Below the pieces are notes generated by a model. The model did not search any database. It worked only from the letters and a program-made list of their open reading frames with translations, and was not told the DNA's origin. The translations under genes were made by a program, and so were the position numbers. Below, piece by piece: positions 36,113-45,054 of a stretch of 46,732 bases of DNA; position 1 is the stretch's first letter; each line of letters opens with the position of its first letter. The stretch covers positions 1 through 46,732 of the forward strand of contig CANCYR010000025.1 in the NCBI GenBank assembly GCA_947382355.1, given 5' to 3'. Origin of the DNA: an uncultured Lachnospiraceae bacterium (GTDB lineage Bacteria; Bacillota; Clostridia; Lachnospirales; Lachnospiraceae).

Positions 36113-36345
36113 TTACTTTAATAATTCATCATATGTTGTATTCAATGCCTTTTTTATAGCTCTAAGCTGGGAAGCCTGTATTGTTGTATGCCCCTTTCAA
36201 TTTTCACCAATGCTTCTCTTGTTATATTGACATTTTCTAATTGCATAAGCAATACCAGTTCCGTTTGCTTAATCTTCTTTTCTTTTCTGATACGCCTTAT
36301 ATTTTGACCTATACATATGCTATCCTGCTTAATCTTTTGCTCCAT
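36113..36345 (-). pseudogene. XRE regulator paralogue with a frameshift
   Basis: It begins MEQKIKQDSICIGQNIRRIR, close to the regulator at 35007. The frame runs to GIQQ and then shifts, ending early at 36154. Removing the shift restores QASQLRAIKKALNTTYDELL, matching the end of the paralogue and stopping at 36113. So one base was lost near 36180. The promoter and operator (36416–36438) are still intact. Confidence 0.75.
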
Positions 36346-36415
36346 TTTTTCATCACGCCTGTAAAATTTATTTTATCTTGTTTTAAATATTTTATTTAAC
36401 AGGAATAATTAGAAG

Positions 36416-36438
36416 GGACTTGTTTTAGTCCATTATAT
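36416..36438 (-). promoter_or_regulatory. promoter −10 with XRE operator, second site
   Basis: On the minus strand TATAAT (36433–36438) overlaps or abuts GGACT-AAAACA-AGTCC (36416–36431), the same design as at 35309–35331. It precedes the broken XRE gene. The rest of the gap 36346–36591 is AT-rich and shows nothing more. Confidence 0.7.
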
Positions 36439-36591
36439 GCTTTTGCTTAATTAGATATGTTACTATGTGACATTTTTTCCCCATTTAAAATTCATACATT
36501 TATCAATTCCAAATAATAAAATAAGATGCAAAGCCTAAATGATTCAATAGACCTTGCACCTTATTTCATCTTATTCGTATATGTAATTTTA

Positions 36592-36879
36592 TTATAATAC
36601 TCCGAGTTTATTATTGTATATATTAATATAAATGCCTTGTATTTCCTGCTTATCCTTTATCTCATTTGAAAGTATTATGCACTTATTCAGCTTTCTTGAC
36701 AAATCAAAATGCCCCTCTGCCACCCGCTGAATATTAACACGTATTTCATTTTCAATCGTCAAATCTGTTTTTGTTACCTTTTGTTTAACTTCCTGAAGAT
36801 CAATTTCAAGATTATTTACTTTTTCATCTAAATAATTTACTTTTTCCAGAATCAAATCAAGCTTAGCACTGTCTGTCAT
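36592..36879 (-). CDS. small coiled-coil protein of unknown function
   Basis: A 95-residue protein beginning MTDSAKLDLILEKVNYLDEK, with heptad-like Leu/Ile/Val spacing through 'VNNLEIDLQEVKQKVTKTDL' and a less regular C-terminal third. AAAGGAG precedes the ATG. No membrane helix or catalytic motif is present. It lies beside the decaying XRE locus and is AT-rich like it. Similar short coiled-coil proteins occur often in Clostridia without known function. Confidence 0.7.
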   Translation of the reverse strand: MTDSAKLDLILEKVNYLDEKVNNLEIDLQEVKQKVTKTDLTIENEIRVNIQRVAEGHFDLSRKLNKCIILSNEIKDKQEIQGIYINIYNNKLGVL

Positions 36880-37276
36880 TTTCCCACTCCTTTATGCTGT
36901 TTTTTAATAGTTACATTGTAATGTAAGCTAAAAAGCACTTTGCACATTTTTTTCATAAGTCTAAAAGTCCTAAAAACATACATCTCCGGTTCACAAGTTA
37001 CCACCTTCATATCATCATTTTTTAACAAAGATACCTATAAAGGTATAGAATATTGTTACTCTGGTGCGACTGAAACCGTAGTCATTCTGCCTCTCCAAAA
37101 GAATACGTTGAATGCCTCCCTGCAACTACTATTTTATAATATTTTCTTTATATTGTCAACATATTATCAGAAAAATGTTTGGACCGTGGAATATATTAAA
37201 TAATGTAAAATAAATTCTTGCAAATATCATTACCATATTTACCTGCTTCAAAATATGAAATTCATCACGCACTTTC
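36880..37276. other. intergenic region with possible gene remnant
   Basis: No supported gene. A minus-strand stretch around 37030–37140 reads GGIQRILLERQNDYGFSRTR followed by VTIFYTFIGIFVKK to a stop, coding-like but without a start. A perfect palindrome ATACCTATAAAGGTAT lies at about 37030–37045. The plus-strand open frame at 36940–37203 has no ribosome site and is not accepted. Confidence 0.35.
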
Positions 37277-38182
37277 CTACAGTTCATAAGGAGTAGTTTG
37301 ATAAACGTAATAGTTCAGCCAGTTAGAATACAGGTTATTGCTATGGGATCTCCACTGCAGGTTAGGCCGCCTGGAGGGGTCGTTATCCGGAAAATAATTT
37401 TTAGGTATCTGAATGTCAAGCCCTTTCTTTATATCCCTCTCGTATTCATTCTGCAAAGTAACCCTGTCGTATTCCGGGTGTCCCATAACAAAAATCTTCT
37501 TCCCCTCTTCTGCTATGGCAAGGAATACTCCCGCTTCCTCCGACTCCGCCAACACCTTTAGTTCAGGCTGGGCATGAATAGCTTTTGCGTTGACAGTCGT
37601 ATGCCGGCTGTGGGGCGCCATAAAATAATCATCAAAGCCTCTTACAAGCGGAACCTTTCGGTTGCTTACTTTATGCTCAAAAACCCCGAACAGCTTTTTG
37701 GGCAGAAGCTCCTTTTTTAGTCCATAATAATAATACAGGGCTGCCTGGGCTCCCCAGCAGATATGCAGGGTTGAGGTTACGTTTTCCTGACTCCAGTCCA
37801 TAATCTTACATAATTCCTCCCAGTAATCCACCTGTTCAAATTCCAGCTGCTCTACCGGAGCTCCGGTAATAATCAGTCCATCATAAGAATTATCCTTTAA
37901 TTCGTCAAAGGCTTTATAAAATTTATTCAAATGGTTTAAGGACGTATTCTGGGAAACATGGGAGGACATATGCATAAAGCTTACATCCACCTGCAGGGGC
38001 GTATTGGACAAAGCCCTTAGAAGCTGCAGTTCCGTCTCTTCCTTTAAAGGCATCAGATTCAAAATACAAATCTGAAGCGGACGAATATCCTGATGAATGG
38101 CACGAAATTCATCCATTACAAATATATTTTCATTTTCCAATATTTCTTTTACCGGCAAGTCACTTTGTGTCTTTATTGGCAT
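37277..38182 (-). CDS. metAA: homoserine O-acetyltransferase (MetA family)
   Basis: A 301-residue enzyme that activates homoserine at the start of methionine synthesis. Catalytic Cys142 is in LHICWGAQ, with the His and Glu of 'VMGHPEYDR' completing the active site. Residue 111 is Glu ([11 protein letters not shown]), the residue known to favour acetyl-CoA; succinyl-CoA enzymes carry Gly. So the product should be O-acetylhomoserine although the fold is MetA, often annotated as succinyltransferase. The ATG at 38182 has AGGAAGTG; in-frame codons further up to 38191 are not needed. No SAM riboswitch is visible upstream; an extended −10 (TGATATAAT, 38323–38328) is the likely promoter. Confidence 0.95.
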   Translation of the reverse strand: MPIKTQSDLPVKEILENENIFVMDEFRAIHQDIRPLQICILNLMPLKEETELQLLRALSNTPLQVDVSFMHMSSHVSQNTSLNHLNKFYKAFDELKDNSYDGLIITGAPVEQLEFEQVDYWEELCKIMDWSQENVTSTLHICWGAQAALYYYYGLKKELLPKKLFGVFEHKVSNRKVPLVRGFDDYFMAPHSRHTTVNAKAIHAQPELKVLAESEEAGVFLAIAEEGKKIFVMGHPEYDRVTLQNEYERDIKKGLDIQIPKNYFPDNDPSRRPNLQWRSHSNNLYSNWLNYYVYQTTPYEL

Positions 38183-38322
38183 GTAAATCACTTCCTTAGT
38201 TAATCTGTTACATTTTGTCTTTCTCCAAATGGCGCTGTTTCATATATATCACAGACACATACATCTATTATCACCATTTACTGTTCGTCAAACATGCAGG
38301 CATGCTCTACTCACTGACGCTC

Positions 38323-38328
38323 ATTATA
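38323..38328 (-). promoter_or_regulatory. extended −10 promoter of metAA
   Basis: TGATATAAT on the minus strand, 140 bases upstream of the metAA start, just outside the ligA 3' end. The −35 match inside ligA is poor. Confidence 0.5.
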
Positions 38329-38336
38329 TCACATCT

Positions 38337-40307
38337 TTACAACATTTTCAAAAAATCCTCTTCCGATATAATGGGGATTTCAAGCTCTTTTGCTTTTTTA
38401 TTCTTGCCGGAATTAGAAGTGATGTCATTGTTAATCAAATAAGTAGTCTTTCCGGTAACGCTTCCCGTTACCTTTCCTCCCCTTTCCTCAATCAACTCCT
38501 TCATTTCGTTTCGGTTGGCAAAATGCTCTAAAGAACCTGTAATAACAAATACCATTCCCGCAAGCTTTTGCTCCCCGCTGTTGGCAGGCTGCTTTTCAAT
38601 TTTCAACTCCCTTAACAGCTCCTCCAGCTGCTTCCGGTTTTCTTCTTTTGCAAAGTAAGAGGAAAAAGCTTCCCCCAACACTTCCCCAATACCGTCGATT
38701 TCACTTAATTCTTCTTTATCCGCCTTTTTCATTGCTTCTATATCATAATCATAATACCGGCAGATAACCTTTGCATTGGCAAGACCGATTCCCGCAATGC
38801 CAAGCCCGTATATAAGCCTTGGCAATGTGGTATTCCTTGCTTTTTCAATGCTCTCTGCCAGATTATTGTATGACTTCTCCCCAAAGCCTTCCATCCGGGT
38901 AATTTCATCTTTATAACGGTCTAAATGGAAAATATCCGAAAAGCTGTGAATAAAACCTTTTCCAATGAACTTTTCCAGGGTAGCTTCAGACAACCCGTCA
39001 ATATTCAGCGCATCTCTGCTGACAAATAAAGTAAAGGACTTGATTTTCTTTGCCTGACACTCTTCATTGGTACAGGTCAGCACCTCCACCTCATTTACCT
39101 TCTGAATATGTGTTTTTACACCGCAGGCAGGACATTCCTCTGGTATATGCTTTACACCGCTTCTTGTAAGATTTTCCGCAATCTGGGGAATAATCATGTT
39201 TGCCTTATAGACGGTAATCCTGTCTCCAATTCCAAGCTCAAGTCCTTTCATAATGCTGATATTGTGCACGCTGGCACGACTTACGGTAGTGCCCTCTAAC
39301 TCCACCGGCTCAAAAATCGCCACCGGATTGATAAGCCCTGTGCGGCTTGGGCTCCATTCTATTTCCTTCAGGGTGGTTTCTCTGATTTCATCCGCCCACT
39401 TAAAGGCAATGGAATCCCTTGGAAATTTAGAGGTTCTTCCCAATGATTTTCCATATTCCAAATCACAGTAAGCAAGCACTAACCCATCCGAGGGAACATC
39501 ATAAGTTTCAATCTTCTTTTCAAAATACTCAATAGCATCCAGGATAGTATGTTCATCCACCTTTTTTGATTCCACTACCTCAAAGCCCTGCTTCTTTAAA
39601 AATTCCAGCTGTTTTTCTCTGGAATTTTCAAAATCCGGCCGGGGTTCTTCTGTGCTTCCCGGCTTACAGGTAACAAGAGAAAATGCAAGGAATCTTACTT
39701 TTCTCTTTGCGGTGATTTCGTTATTCAATTGTCTGACAGAACCGCTGCATAAGTTTCTCGGATTTTTATACTTTGCTTCTGTCTCCGGAATTTCTTCGTT
39801 TATTTTCTCAAAATCGGAATAGGTAATGACCGCCTCTCCTCTTAAAACCAGTTCACCCTGAAATGGAATCTGCAGTGGTAAATTGGTAAAGGTTCTTGCG
39901 TTGTTTGTAATGACTTCCCCTACCTCACCATTTCCTCTTGTAACTGCTTTTACAAGTTTTCCTTCTGAATAAGTCAGAACTATCGTTAAACCGTCCAGTT
40001 TCCACGACAAAATTGCATCTTTTCCCTGCAGCCAGTCCTTTAATTCCTCTCGTTCCTTGGTTTTTGCCAAAGAAAGCATAGGGCTTTCATGCCGCTCCTT
40101 TGGAAGTTCCTCTACCGCCTCATATCCTACCGTTACCGTAGGGCTTCCGGCTAAAGTCATTCCGGTTTCTTCCTCCAAAGCTACTAATTCATCATACAGA
40201 GCATCATATTCACGATTGCTCATGATTTCCCTGTCTTCTGCATAATATGCCTTAGCTGCTTCCTGCAGCCTGCCTATCAATTCCTTCATTTTAGCTGTTT
40301 GATCCAT
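38337..40307 (-). CDS. ligA: NAD-dependent DNA ligase
   Basis: A ligase of about 656 residues sealing nicks in replication and repair, using NAD. The adenylated lysine lies in SWKLDGLTIVL (Lys103 counting from the ATG at 40307), a WKLDG form of the usual KxDG motif. The N-terminal Ia domain, OB fold, four-cysteine zinc finger ('CPAC' and 'CTNEEC'), helix-hairpin-helix repeats ('LIYGLGIAGIGLANAKVI', 'EIDGIGEVLG') and C-terminal BRCT domain ('LAGMVFVITGSLEHFANRNE') are all there. Two ATGs (40313, 40307) are possible; GAGGG is better spaced for 40307. It is followed by metAA and preceded by the pseudouridine synthase gene. Confidence 0.96.
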   Translation of the reverse strand: MDQTAKMKELIGRLQEAAKAYYAEDREIMSNREYDALYDELVALEEETGMTLAGSPTVTVGYEAVEELPKERHESPMLSLAKTKEREELKDWLQGKDAILSWKLDGLTIVLTYSEGKLVKAVTRGNGEVGEVITNNARTFTNLPLQIPFQGELVLRGEAVITYSDFEKINEEIPETEAKYKNPRNLCSGSVRQLNNEITAKRKVRFLAFSLVTCKPGSTEEPRPDFENSREKQLEFLKKQGFEVVESKKVDEHTILDAIEYFEKKIETYDVPSDGLVLAYCDLEYGKSLGRTSKFPRDSIAFKWADEIRETTLKEIEWSPSRTGLINPVAIFEPVELEGTTVSRASVHNISIMKGLELGIGDRITVYKANMIIPQIAENLTRSGVKHIPEECPACGVKTHIQKVNEVEVLTCTNEECQAKKIKSFTLFVSRDALNIDGLSEATLEKFIGKGFIHSFSDIFHLDRYKDEITRMEGFGEKSYNNLAESIEKARNTTLPRLIYGLGIAGIGLANAKVICRYYDYDIEAMKKADKEELSEIDGIGEVLGEAFSSYFAKEENRKQLEELLRELKIEKQPANSGEQKLAGMVFVITGSLEHFANRNEMKELIEERGGKVTGSVTGKTTYLINNDITSNSGKNKKAKELEIPIISEEDFLKML

Positions 40308-40331
40308 TCCCATTCCCTCAATTTCCTTTAA

Positions 40332-41078
40332 TCATTTTAAATCTCCACCGGAAGCAGCATGTTTGAGCCCCACTCCCTTATAAAGCTGCTCCAGTTCGCT
40401 TCCACTAACTTCTCTCCACTTTCCATAGGGCAGCTTTCCCAGCCGGATGTTCATAATCCTCACCCTCTTTATGGAAACGGCTTCATTTCCCAATTCTCTG
40501 CACATCCTTCTTATCTGCCGGTTCAATCCCTGTGTCAATATAATTCGAAATGTATATTTGCCTATTTTTTCAACCCTGCATGGTCTGGTAGTCTGCTCTA
40601 ACTCCTTTAGGTAAACGCCTTTAGCCATTTCCTCCAAAAAGCTGTCTGACAACTCCTTTTTTGCCTTTACCACATATTCCTTTTCATGCCCTGCCGAACC
40701 CTTCATCAGCTTCTGAATCAGTTCTCCGTCATTGGTTAAGAGAATCAGCCCTTCGGAATCTCTGTCAAGCCTTCCTGCATAAGTAACGCGAATCGGATAC
40801 TTTACATATTCCAGAATGGTTTTCTCTGCAAACTTATCCTTTTCTGTACAGGTAATTCCCAATGGCTTATAAAAGGCAAGCACCACCTTCTTGTTTTTGC
40901 TTTCTATAAGCTTTCCGGAAACAGTTACTTTATCCTTACCGCCTGCCCGGTCCCCCATGGAAGCGGTTTTTCCATTGATAGTCACTGCTCCCTTGGCAAT
41001 AAGCTTATCCGCTTCTCTTCTGGAACATACTCCTGCTTCTGCTATATATTTATTGATACGTATTTTATTTTCTTCCAT
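40332..41078 (-). CDS. RluF/RluB-type ribosomal pseudouridine synthase
   Basis: A 248-residue RNA-modifying enzyme. An N-terminal S4 RNA-binding domain (IRINKYIAEAGVCSRREADK) is followed by the RsuA-type catalytic domain with the Asp in 'YAGRLDRDSEGLILLTNDGE', and then 'GLNRQIRRMCRELGNEA'. By look it is nearer to RluF (23S rRNA) than to RsuA, but the exact uridine is not determined. The ATG at 41078 has AGGATAAAATC; a TTG at 41093 is an alternative. It lies 24 bases upstream of ligA on the same strand and is probably co-transcribed with it. Confidence 0.9.
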   Translation of the reverse strand: MEENKIRINKYIAEAGVCSRREADKLIAKGAVTINGKTASMGDRAGGKDKVTVSGKLIESKNKKVVLAFYKPLGITCTEKDKFAEKTILEYVKYPIRVTYAGRLDRDSEGLILLTNDGELIQKLMKGSAGHEKEYVVKAKKELSDSFLEEMAKGVYLKELEQTTRPCRVEKIGKYTFRIILTQGLNRQIRRMCRELGNEAVSIKRVRIMNIRLGKLPYGKWREVSGSELEQLYKGVGLKHAASGGDLK

Positions 41079-41296
41079 GATTTTATCCTGCAATTTTCTG
41101 ATGTTCTGCTTTTGAAAAAAACTTTATATGCTTTCTCACATGTTGTTAAGTATAGCATATTTGAGGGGAATTATCCATATTGCTTTTTTCTGTCAATTAC
41201 CATTGAAAATTAACATCCTAAAGAAAAACTGTACGATTGGAAAGCAGGAACTTTCATATGTGCTTCCTTTTTATTTACACTATTTTTTTATGGAAT

Positions 41297-41328
41297 CAAA
41301 AAGAAGCCGTTTTTTATGCGGCTTCTTT
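41297..41328 (-). terminator. terminator of the flotillin gene
   Basis: AAGAAGCCG (41301–41309) pairs with CGGCTTCTT (41319–41327). On the minus strand it is followed by TTTTTG. The rest of 41079–41368 shows no gene. Confidence 0.88.
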
Positions 41329-41368
41329 CTGGCTGTTTCAAAAATGATATAAGAAATATTGTTTAATG

Positions 41369-42862
41369 TTAAAAGCTTGTATCGTCTGTTTCTGCTGTAA
41401 TATTTCCGGCTCTTTCATCTTTTGCATTGCGGGCGCTCATTCTGCCGCCTACAAAGCCGGACAATACAGCATTTAAATCCACTCCGGTAGATTCCTTTAA
41501 TCCGTCTGTTACCTGATTCAAAGTATTCATTACATCCTTCATAAGCTTTGCGGAATTGCCGTCACCGTACATGGTGATTTTATCCACCTTTGTTAACGGT
41601 TCTGCTGCATTTCTTACAACCTCCGGCAAAGCCTTAAAGTACATTTCCAATACGGCTGCTTCGCCCATTTTAGTCATAGCCTCCGCTTTCTTTTCAATAC
41701 CTTCCGCTTCCGCTACTGCTTTTGCACGGATAGCTTCTGCTTCTGCAAGACCTTTTGTACGGATACCGGCTGCTTCCTGCTCCTTGGCATATTTATCCGC
41801 TTCTGCCTGTGCCTTTAATGCTTCTGCTTCCTGCTGTGCCTCGTATTTCTTTGCTTCTGCATCTCTTTGACGTTCATAAAGCTCCGCATCCGCCAACTGC
41901 TGTCTTGCAAATTTATCTGCTTCTGCTTTTTTCTTGACCTGAGCATCCAAAGCCTGCTCCATAACTTCGGCTTCCTTCTGCTTTAACATGATTTCCTTTT
42001 CCTGCTTGGCAATATTGGCATTGGCTGTGGTAACCTCAATGGTCTTACGCTGCTCTTCCTGCTGAATCTGATAAGCTGCATCCGCTTCTGCCTTTTTGGC
42101 ATCCGCTTCCTTTTTCAGCTCTGCCTGCTTAATGGCAAGGTCATTATTGCGGATGGCGATTTCGGTCTTGGCATTTACCTGGGCGTCATTTGCCTGCTTC
42201 TGGGCAATTGCCTGTGCCATGGCAATATCCTTTTCACTTTCCGCCCTGGAAATTGCGGCATTTTTCTGAATCTTTACGATATTGTCCACACCAAGATTCT
42301 CAATAACTCCATTACCGTCTACGAAATTCTGTACGTTAAAGCTGACAATGTCAAGCCCCATGGCTGCAAGGTCCGGTTCTGCGCTTTCCTTAACAAGAGT
42401 GGCAAACTTCTGGCGGTCACTTACCATCTCTTCCAGGTTCATCTTACCTACGATTTCACGCATATTACCTTCCAGCACTTCTCTTGCCACCTGGGCAATG
42501 TACTCCACCTTCTTGTTCAGAAAGTTCTGCGCTGCTAACTGAAGCCGCTCTTCCTTATCGCCAATCTTCACGTTAACTGCTGCGTCCACGCTGATATTAA
42601 TATAATCAGCCGTAGGAACCGCACTGGAAGTCTTTACATTAATGGGAATCAGCTGCAGATTCAATTCATCCTTTTTTTCAAAAAAAGGAATCTTGATTCC
42701 CGCCCGTCCAATCAGTACTTTTGGTCTCTTTCTCATACCTGAAATAATGTAAGCCGTATCCGGCGACGCCTTTACATAGCCCGACAGCAAAATAGCCAGA
42801 ACTATAAGCGCAATAATGGCAGGTACAATAAATTTTACTAACTCCGATAACTCCATAACCAT
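41369..42862 (-). CDS. flotillin-family (SPFH) membrane scaffold protein
   Basis: A 497-residue protein. One N-terminal membrane helix (FIVPAIIALIVLAILLSGYV) is followed by an SPFH domain to about residue 210 (KRPKVLIGRAGIKIPFFEKK and 'DYINISVDAAVNVKIG'). A long Ala/Glu/Lys-rich coiled coil of about 170 residues follows, then a C-terminal part 'VVRNAAEPLTKVDKITMYGD' typical of FloT/YqiK. Flotillins organise functional membrane microdomains. AAGGAGAGGG precedes the ATG. The usual NfeD partner gene is not adjacent. It has its own terminator. Confidence 0.93.
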   Translation of the reverse strand: MVMELSELVKFIVPAIIALIVLAILLSGYVKASPDTAYIISGMRKRPKVLIGRAGIKIPFFEKKDELNLQLIPINVKTSSAVPTADYINISVDAAVNVKIGDKEERLQLAAQNFLNKKVEYIAQVAREVLEGNMREIVGKMNLEEMVSDRQKFATLVKESAEPDLAAMGLDIVSFNVQNFVDGNGVIENLGVDNIVKIQKNAAISRAESEKDIAMAQAIAQKQANDAQVNAKTEIAIRNNDLAIKQAELKKEADAKKAEADAAYQIQQEEQRKTIEVTTANANIAKQEKEIMLKQKEAEVMEQALDAQVKKKAEADKFARQQLADAELYERQRDAEAKKYEAQQEAEALKAQAEADKYAKEQEAAGIRTKGLAEAEAIRAKAVAEAEGIEKKAEAMTKMGEAAVLEMYFKALPEVVRNAAEPLTKVDKITMYGDGNSAKLMKDVMNTLNQVTDGLKESTGVDLNAVLSGFVGGRMSARNAKDERAGNITAETDDTSF

Positions 42863-43030
42863 AACCCTCTCCTTCTCATTGGTGTTTTAGTATATTACAT
42901 ACGGTTACAGTATAACACACTTTTTAAAAATGCGGGAAAATATTTGTGGTATTTTGTCGGGTTTTTTGCCGTGGTATTTTGTTGGTAGTATTTTATCCGG
43001 TATTTTTCATAATATTATAAATACTACAAA

Positions 43031-44422
43031 TCAGTTTACAAATACCTTATCTGCACCGAGCACAATCTGCTGGGAATCCATTTGAATGCTGGAATTTCCC
43101 ACTTCCATGGAAATTACATTTTCTGCTTTCATTTCAATCTTCTTTCCTGCTTTTAATGTGATATTGGCATCAGAAGTGATTTCAATATTTTTATCTGATG
43201 TGATTTCTATCCCTTTTCCAGCAGTTAAATTAATGAATATTTTTTCTTCCTCGCAGATAATATAGATTCCATCATCTGTTAAAAGAATTTCCTTCCCTCC
43301 CGGAGCCTTCCAGGATTTGTCTCTTGTATTGGACTGTGGATTTAAATTTACAGAGCTTGCCACAAATGCATCCTTTTCATTATTGGAAGGCATAAATACC
43401 CTGACCTGGTCTCCCACTTCCGGCATACAGTAAAATCCGCTTCCGTCACTGGAAGAATATGAGGTGGAATAAGGAAACCATTGGGTGCCTCCGGCATCAT
43501 AGCTGCCATCTATTTCATGAAAAAATACCTGCACTTTGTCTCCTTTTACTGCCTGTACCGTTCCCATAAACATTTTGCCGCCTGTGCTGCTGTTATTCAC
43601 TTCCGCCCTCTCGAATCCTGATTCTTTTAGTAAGCTGTAAGAACATTTTAAAATTCCTTTTTGCATGTTGCAGCTTACGGAGGATATGACAGAGCTGCCT
43701 CCGTTTACATTGATTTTCCCACCTATGTAGCAGTATTTTTCACTTTGAATACTTTCCGCCCCAAAGCTTGTACTGTCTAAAGGAGCGTTGCTGTTTTGAG
43801 CAAGCTTACTGAATTCCTCCATGTCAAGCCCCTGTTTAGACTCTACTGTATTGGGGAGAGTTACTGTACCCATCGAAGGCACTCCCACTGAAATTTGCGG
43901 CTTTTGTGTGTGAACTGTTGTAAATACGGATGCTGACAGCTCGGATGCCATTCTCATAATAAACTGCCAGTCGGTTTCTTTATTCTGTAATTTCATATTT
44001 CCAATGGGGCGGTCTGTCACTGCAATGTCCATTACTGCCCTTCCTGCACATACCTTATTCAGAATGTCTTCGTAGGTACTTCCTGCATTTTGAAACGTTC
44101 TGCTGACTTTTTTAATATCAAGCTTGTGACTGGCTGATACCAGTTTTATATTCAGGCAGGCATACTGACTCATATGGTTTAACCCTGCTGATATGACTCC
44201 TCCGCAGAATAATACGGAATGCTGTCCTTTTGCCGATGTGGTAATGGTGATGGCGGTATTTTCATTGGCGCAGTCCACAAATCTCACCCCCTCTGAGGGT
44301 TCCACTTCCAGATTAAGTTCTGCGTAGCCGTGGTCGTTGACTTTGTGGTTGATTTTTAGTGATATTAATTTTGTGTAATTTACACCTTGGATTTTCAGAT
44401 TTAAATGATTTATGTTTTGCAT
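43031..44422 (-). CDS. VgrG/gpD-like spike protein of a contractile injection system
   Basis: A 463-residue protein from the ATG at 44422 (AAAGGAGG upstream). The N-terminal part resembles phage gpD/VgrG ('LEVEPSEGVRFVDCANEN', 'RTFQNAGSTYEDILNKVC', 'ETDWQFIMRMASELS'). A gp5-type OB fold follows ('GTQWFPYSTSYSSSDGSGFY' then CMPEVGDQVRVFMPS). The C-terminal 'GIEITSDKNIEITSDANITL' repeats look like a beta-helix spike. It stands alone: no sheath, tube or baseplate genes are in the window. It is followed upstream by immunity and RHS genes on the same strand, so it may deliver RHS toxins. In Gram-positives such orphan VgrG-like genes have no settled role. Confidence 0.85.
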   Translation of the reverse strand: MQNINHLNLKIQGVNYTKLISLKINHKVNDHGYAELNLEVEPSEGVRFVDCANENTAITITTSAKGQHSVLFCGGVISAGLNHMSQYACLNIKLVSASHKLDIKKVSRTFQNAGSTYEDILNKVCAGRAVMDIAVTDRPIGNMKLQNKETDWQFIMRMASELSASVFTTVHTQKPQISVGVPSMGTVTLPNTVESKQGLDMEEFSKLAQNSNAPLDSTSFGAESIQSEKYCYIGGKINVNGGSSVISSVSCNMQKGILKCSYSLLKESGFERAEVNNSSTGGKMFMGTVQAVKGDKVQVFFHEIDGSYDAGGTQWFPYSTSYSSSDGSGFYCMPEVGDQVRVFMPSNNEKDAFVASSVNLNPQSNTRDKSWKAPGGKEILLTDDGIYIICEEEKIFINLTAGKGIEITSDKNIEITSDANITLKAGKKIEMKAENVISMEVGNSSIQMDSQQIVLGADKVFVN

Positions 44423-44468
44423 GGTTTTAGTTCCTCCTTTCAACATGTTTTAAGTTTATCTGCTAATT

Positions 44469-44996
44469 TCATACTATAAATTTTGAAATGGTTCTTGCAT
44501 CAAATTTATTTCCATAACCGTCATTTTCATCAAAAGAAAATTTCTCAAAAGGAGATATATCCGGTAAAGGTATTTCCTTTTCATGCATGTAATCAATAAG
44601 TATTTTCAATTCATCTAAGCTCTGTTTTCCATATCCAACTATTTCACTATATGCATGACTGGTACCGATATCAAAAATTGCAGTCATTACAAAATCTATT
44701 TTCTCATCGATATTCTGATATAAATTGTATAGATACTCATAACTTTTCTTATCTAAATAGGAGTAGTCGTGTTCTTCATATTTCTTAAATTCCAACAAAT
44801 TTTCCGGAATTATTTCTGATAACAGACCGGTTTAGTCATCTAAATATTGTATGTAAGAAAACTCCCATAAATATTTTAAAACCATTTTCCAGTCCTCCGC
44901 ATTATATTGCAAAAATGTTATTGTATTTTCAAAGCAGCTAACACCATATGCTATTCTGCCAAATAATGATATTGTTTTAAAATTATTTACATCCAT
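44469..44996 (-). pseudogene. immunity-type gene interrupted by a stop codon
   Basis: The ATG at 44996 (AAGGGAG upstream) opens MDVNNFKTISLFGRIAYGVS. An in-frame TAA (44832–44834) then interrupts, and the same frame continues as TGLLSEIIPENLLEFKKYEE to 44469. Without the stop it would be a 175-residue acidic cytoplasmic protein. The N-terminal pattern and the 'SEIVGYGKQSLDELK' part remind me of Imm6-type immunity proteins, but this is tentative. A shorter product from about 44798 is possible. It lies between the RHS fragment and the VgrG-like gene. Confidence 0.65.
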
Positions 44997-45054
44997 TTTA
45001 ATTCTCCCTTTTATTACAGTTAAATTTGGTGCTTATTAAATAAAAACTATATAA

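Noticed and set aside
36940-37203. 87-residue plus-strand open frame
   Set aside because: No ribosome site and an AT-driven hydrophobic composition; the better coding signal there is a fragment on the other strand.
38192-38336. SAM riboswitch upstream of metAA
   Set aside because: The 140-base leader has none of the conserved SAM-box sequence; only an extended −10 is seen.
43031-44422. Complete type VI secretion or prophage region
   Set aside because: No sheath, tube, baseplate, capsid or ClpV-like gene is within the window; only the spike is seen.
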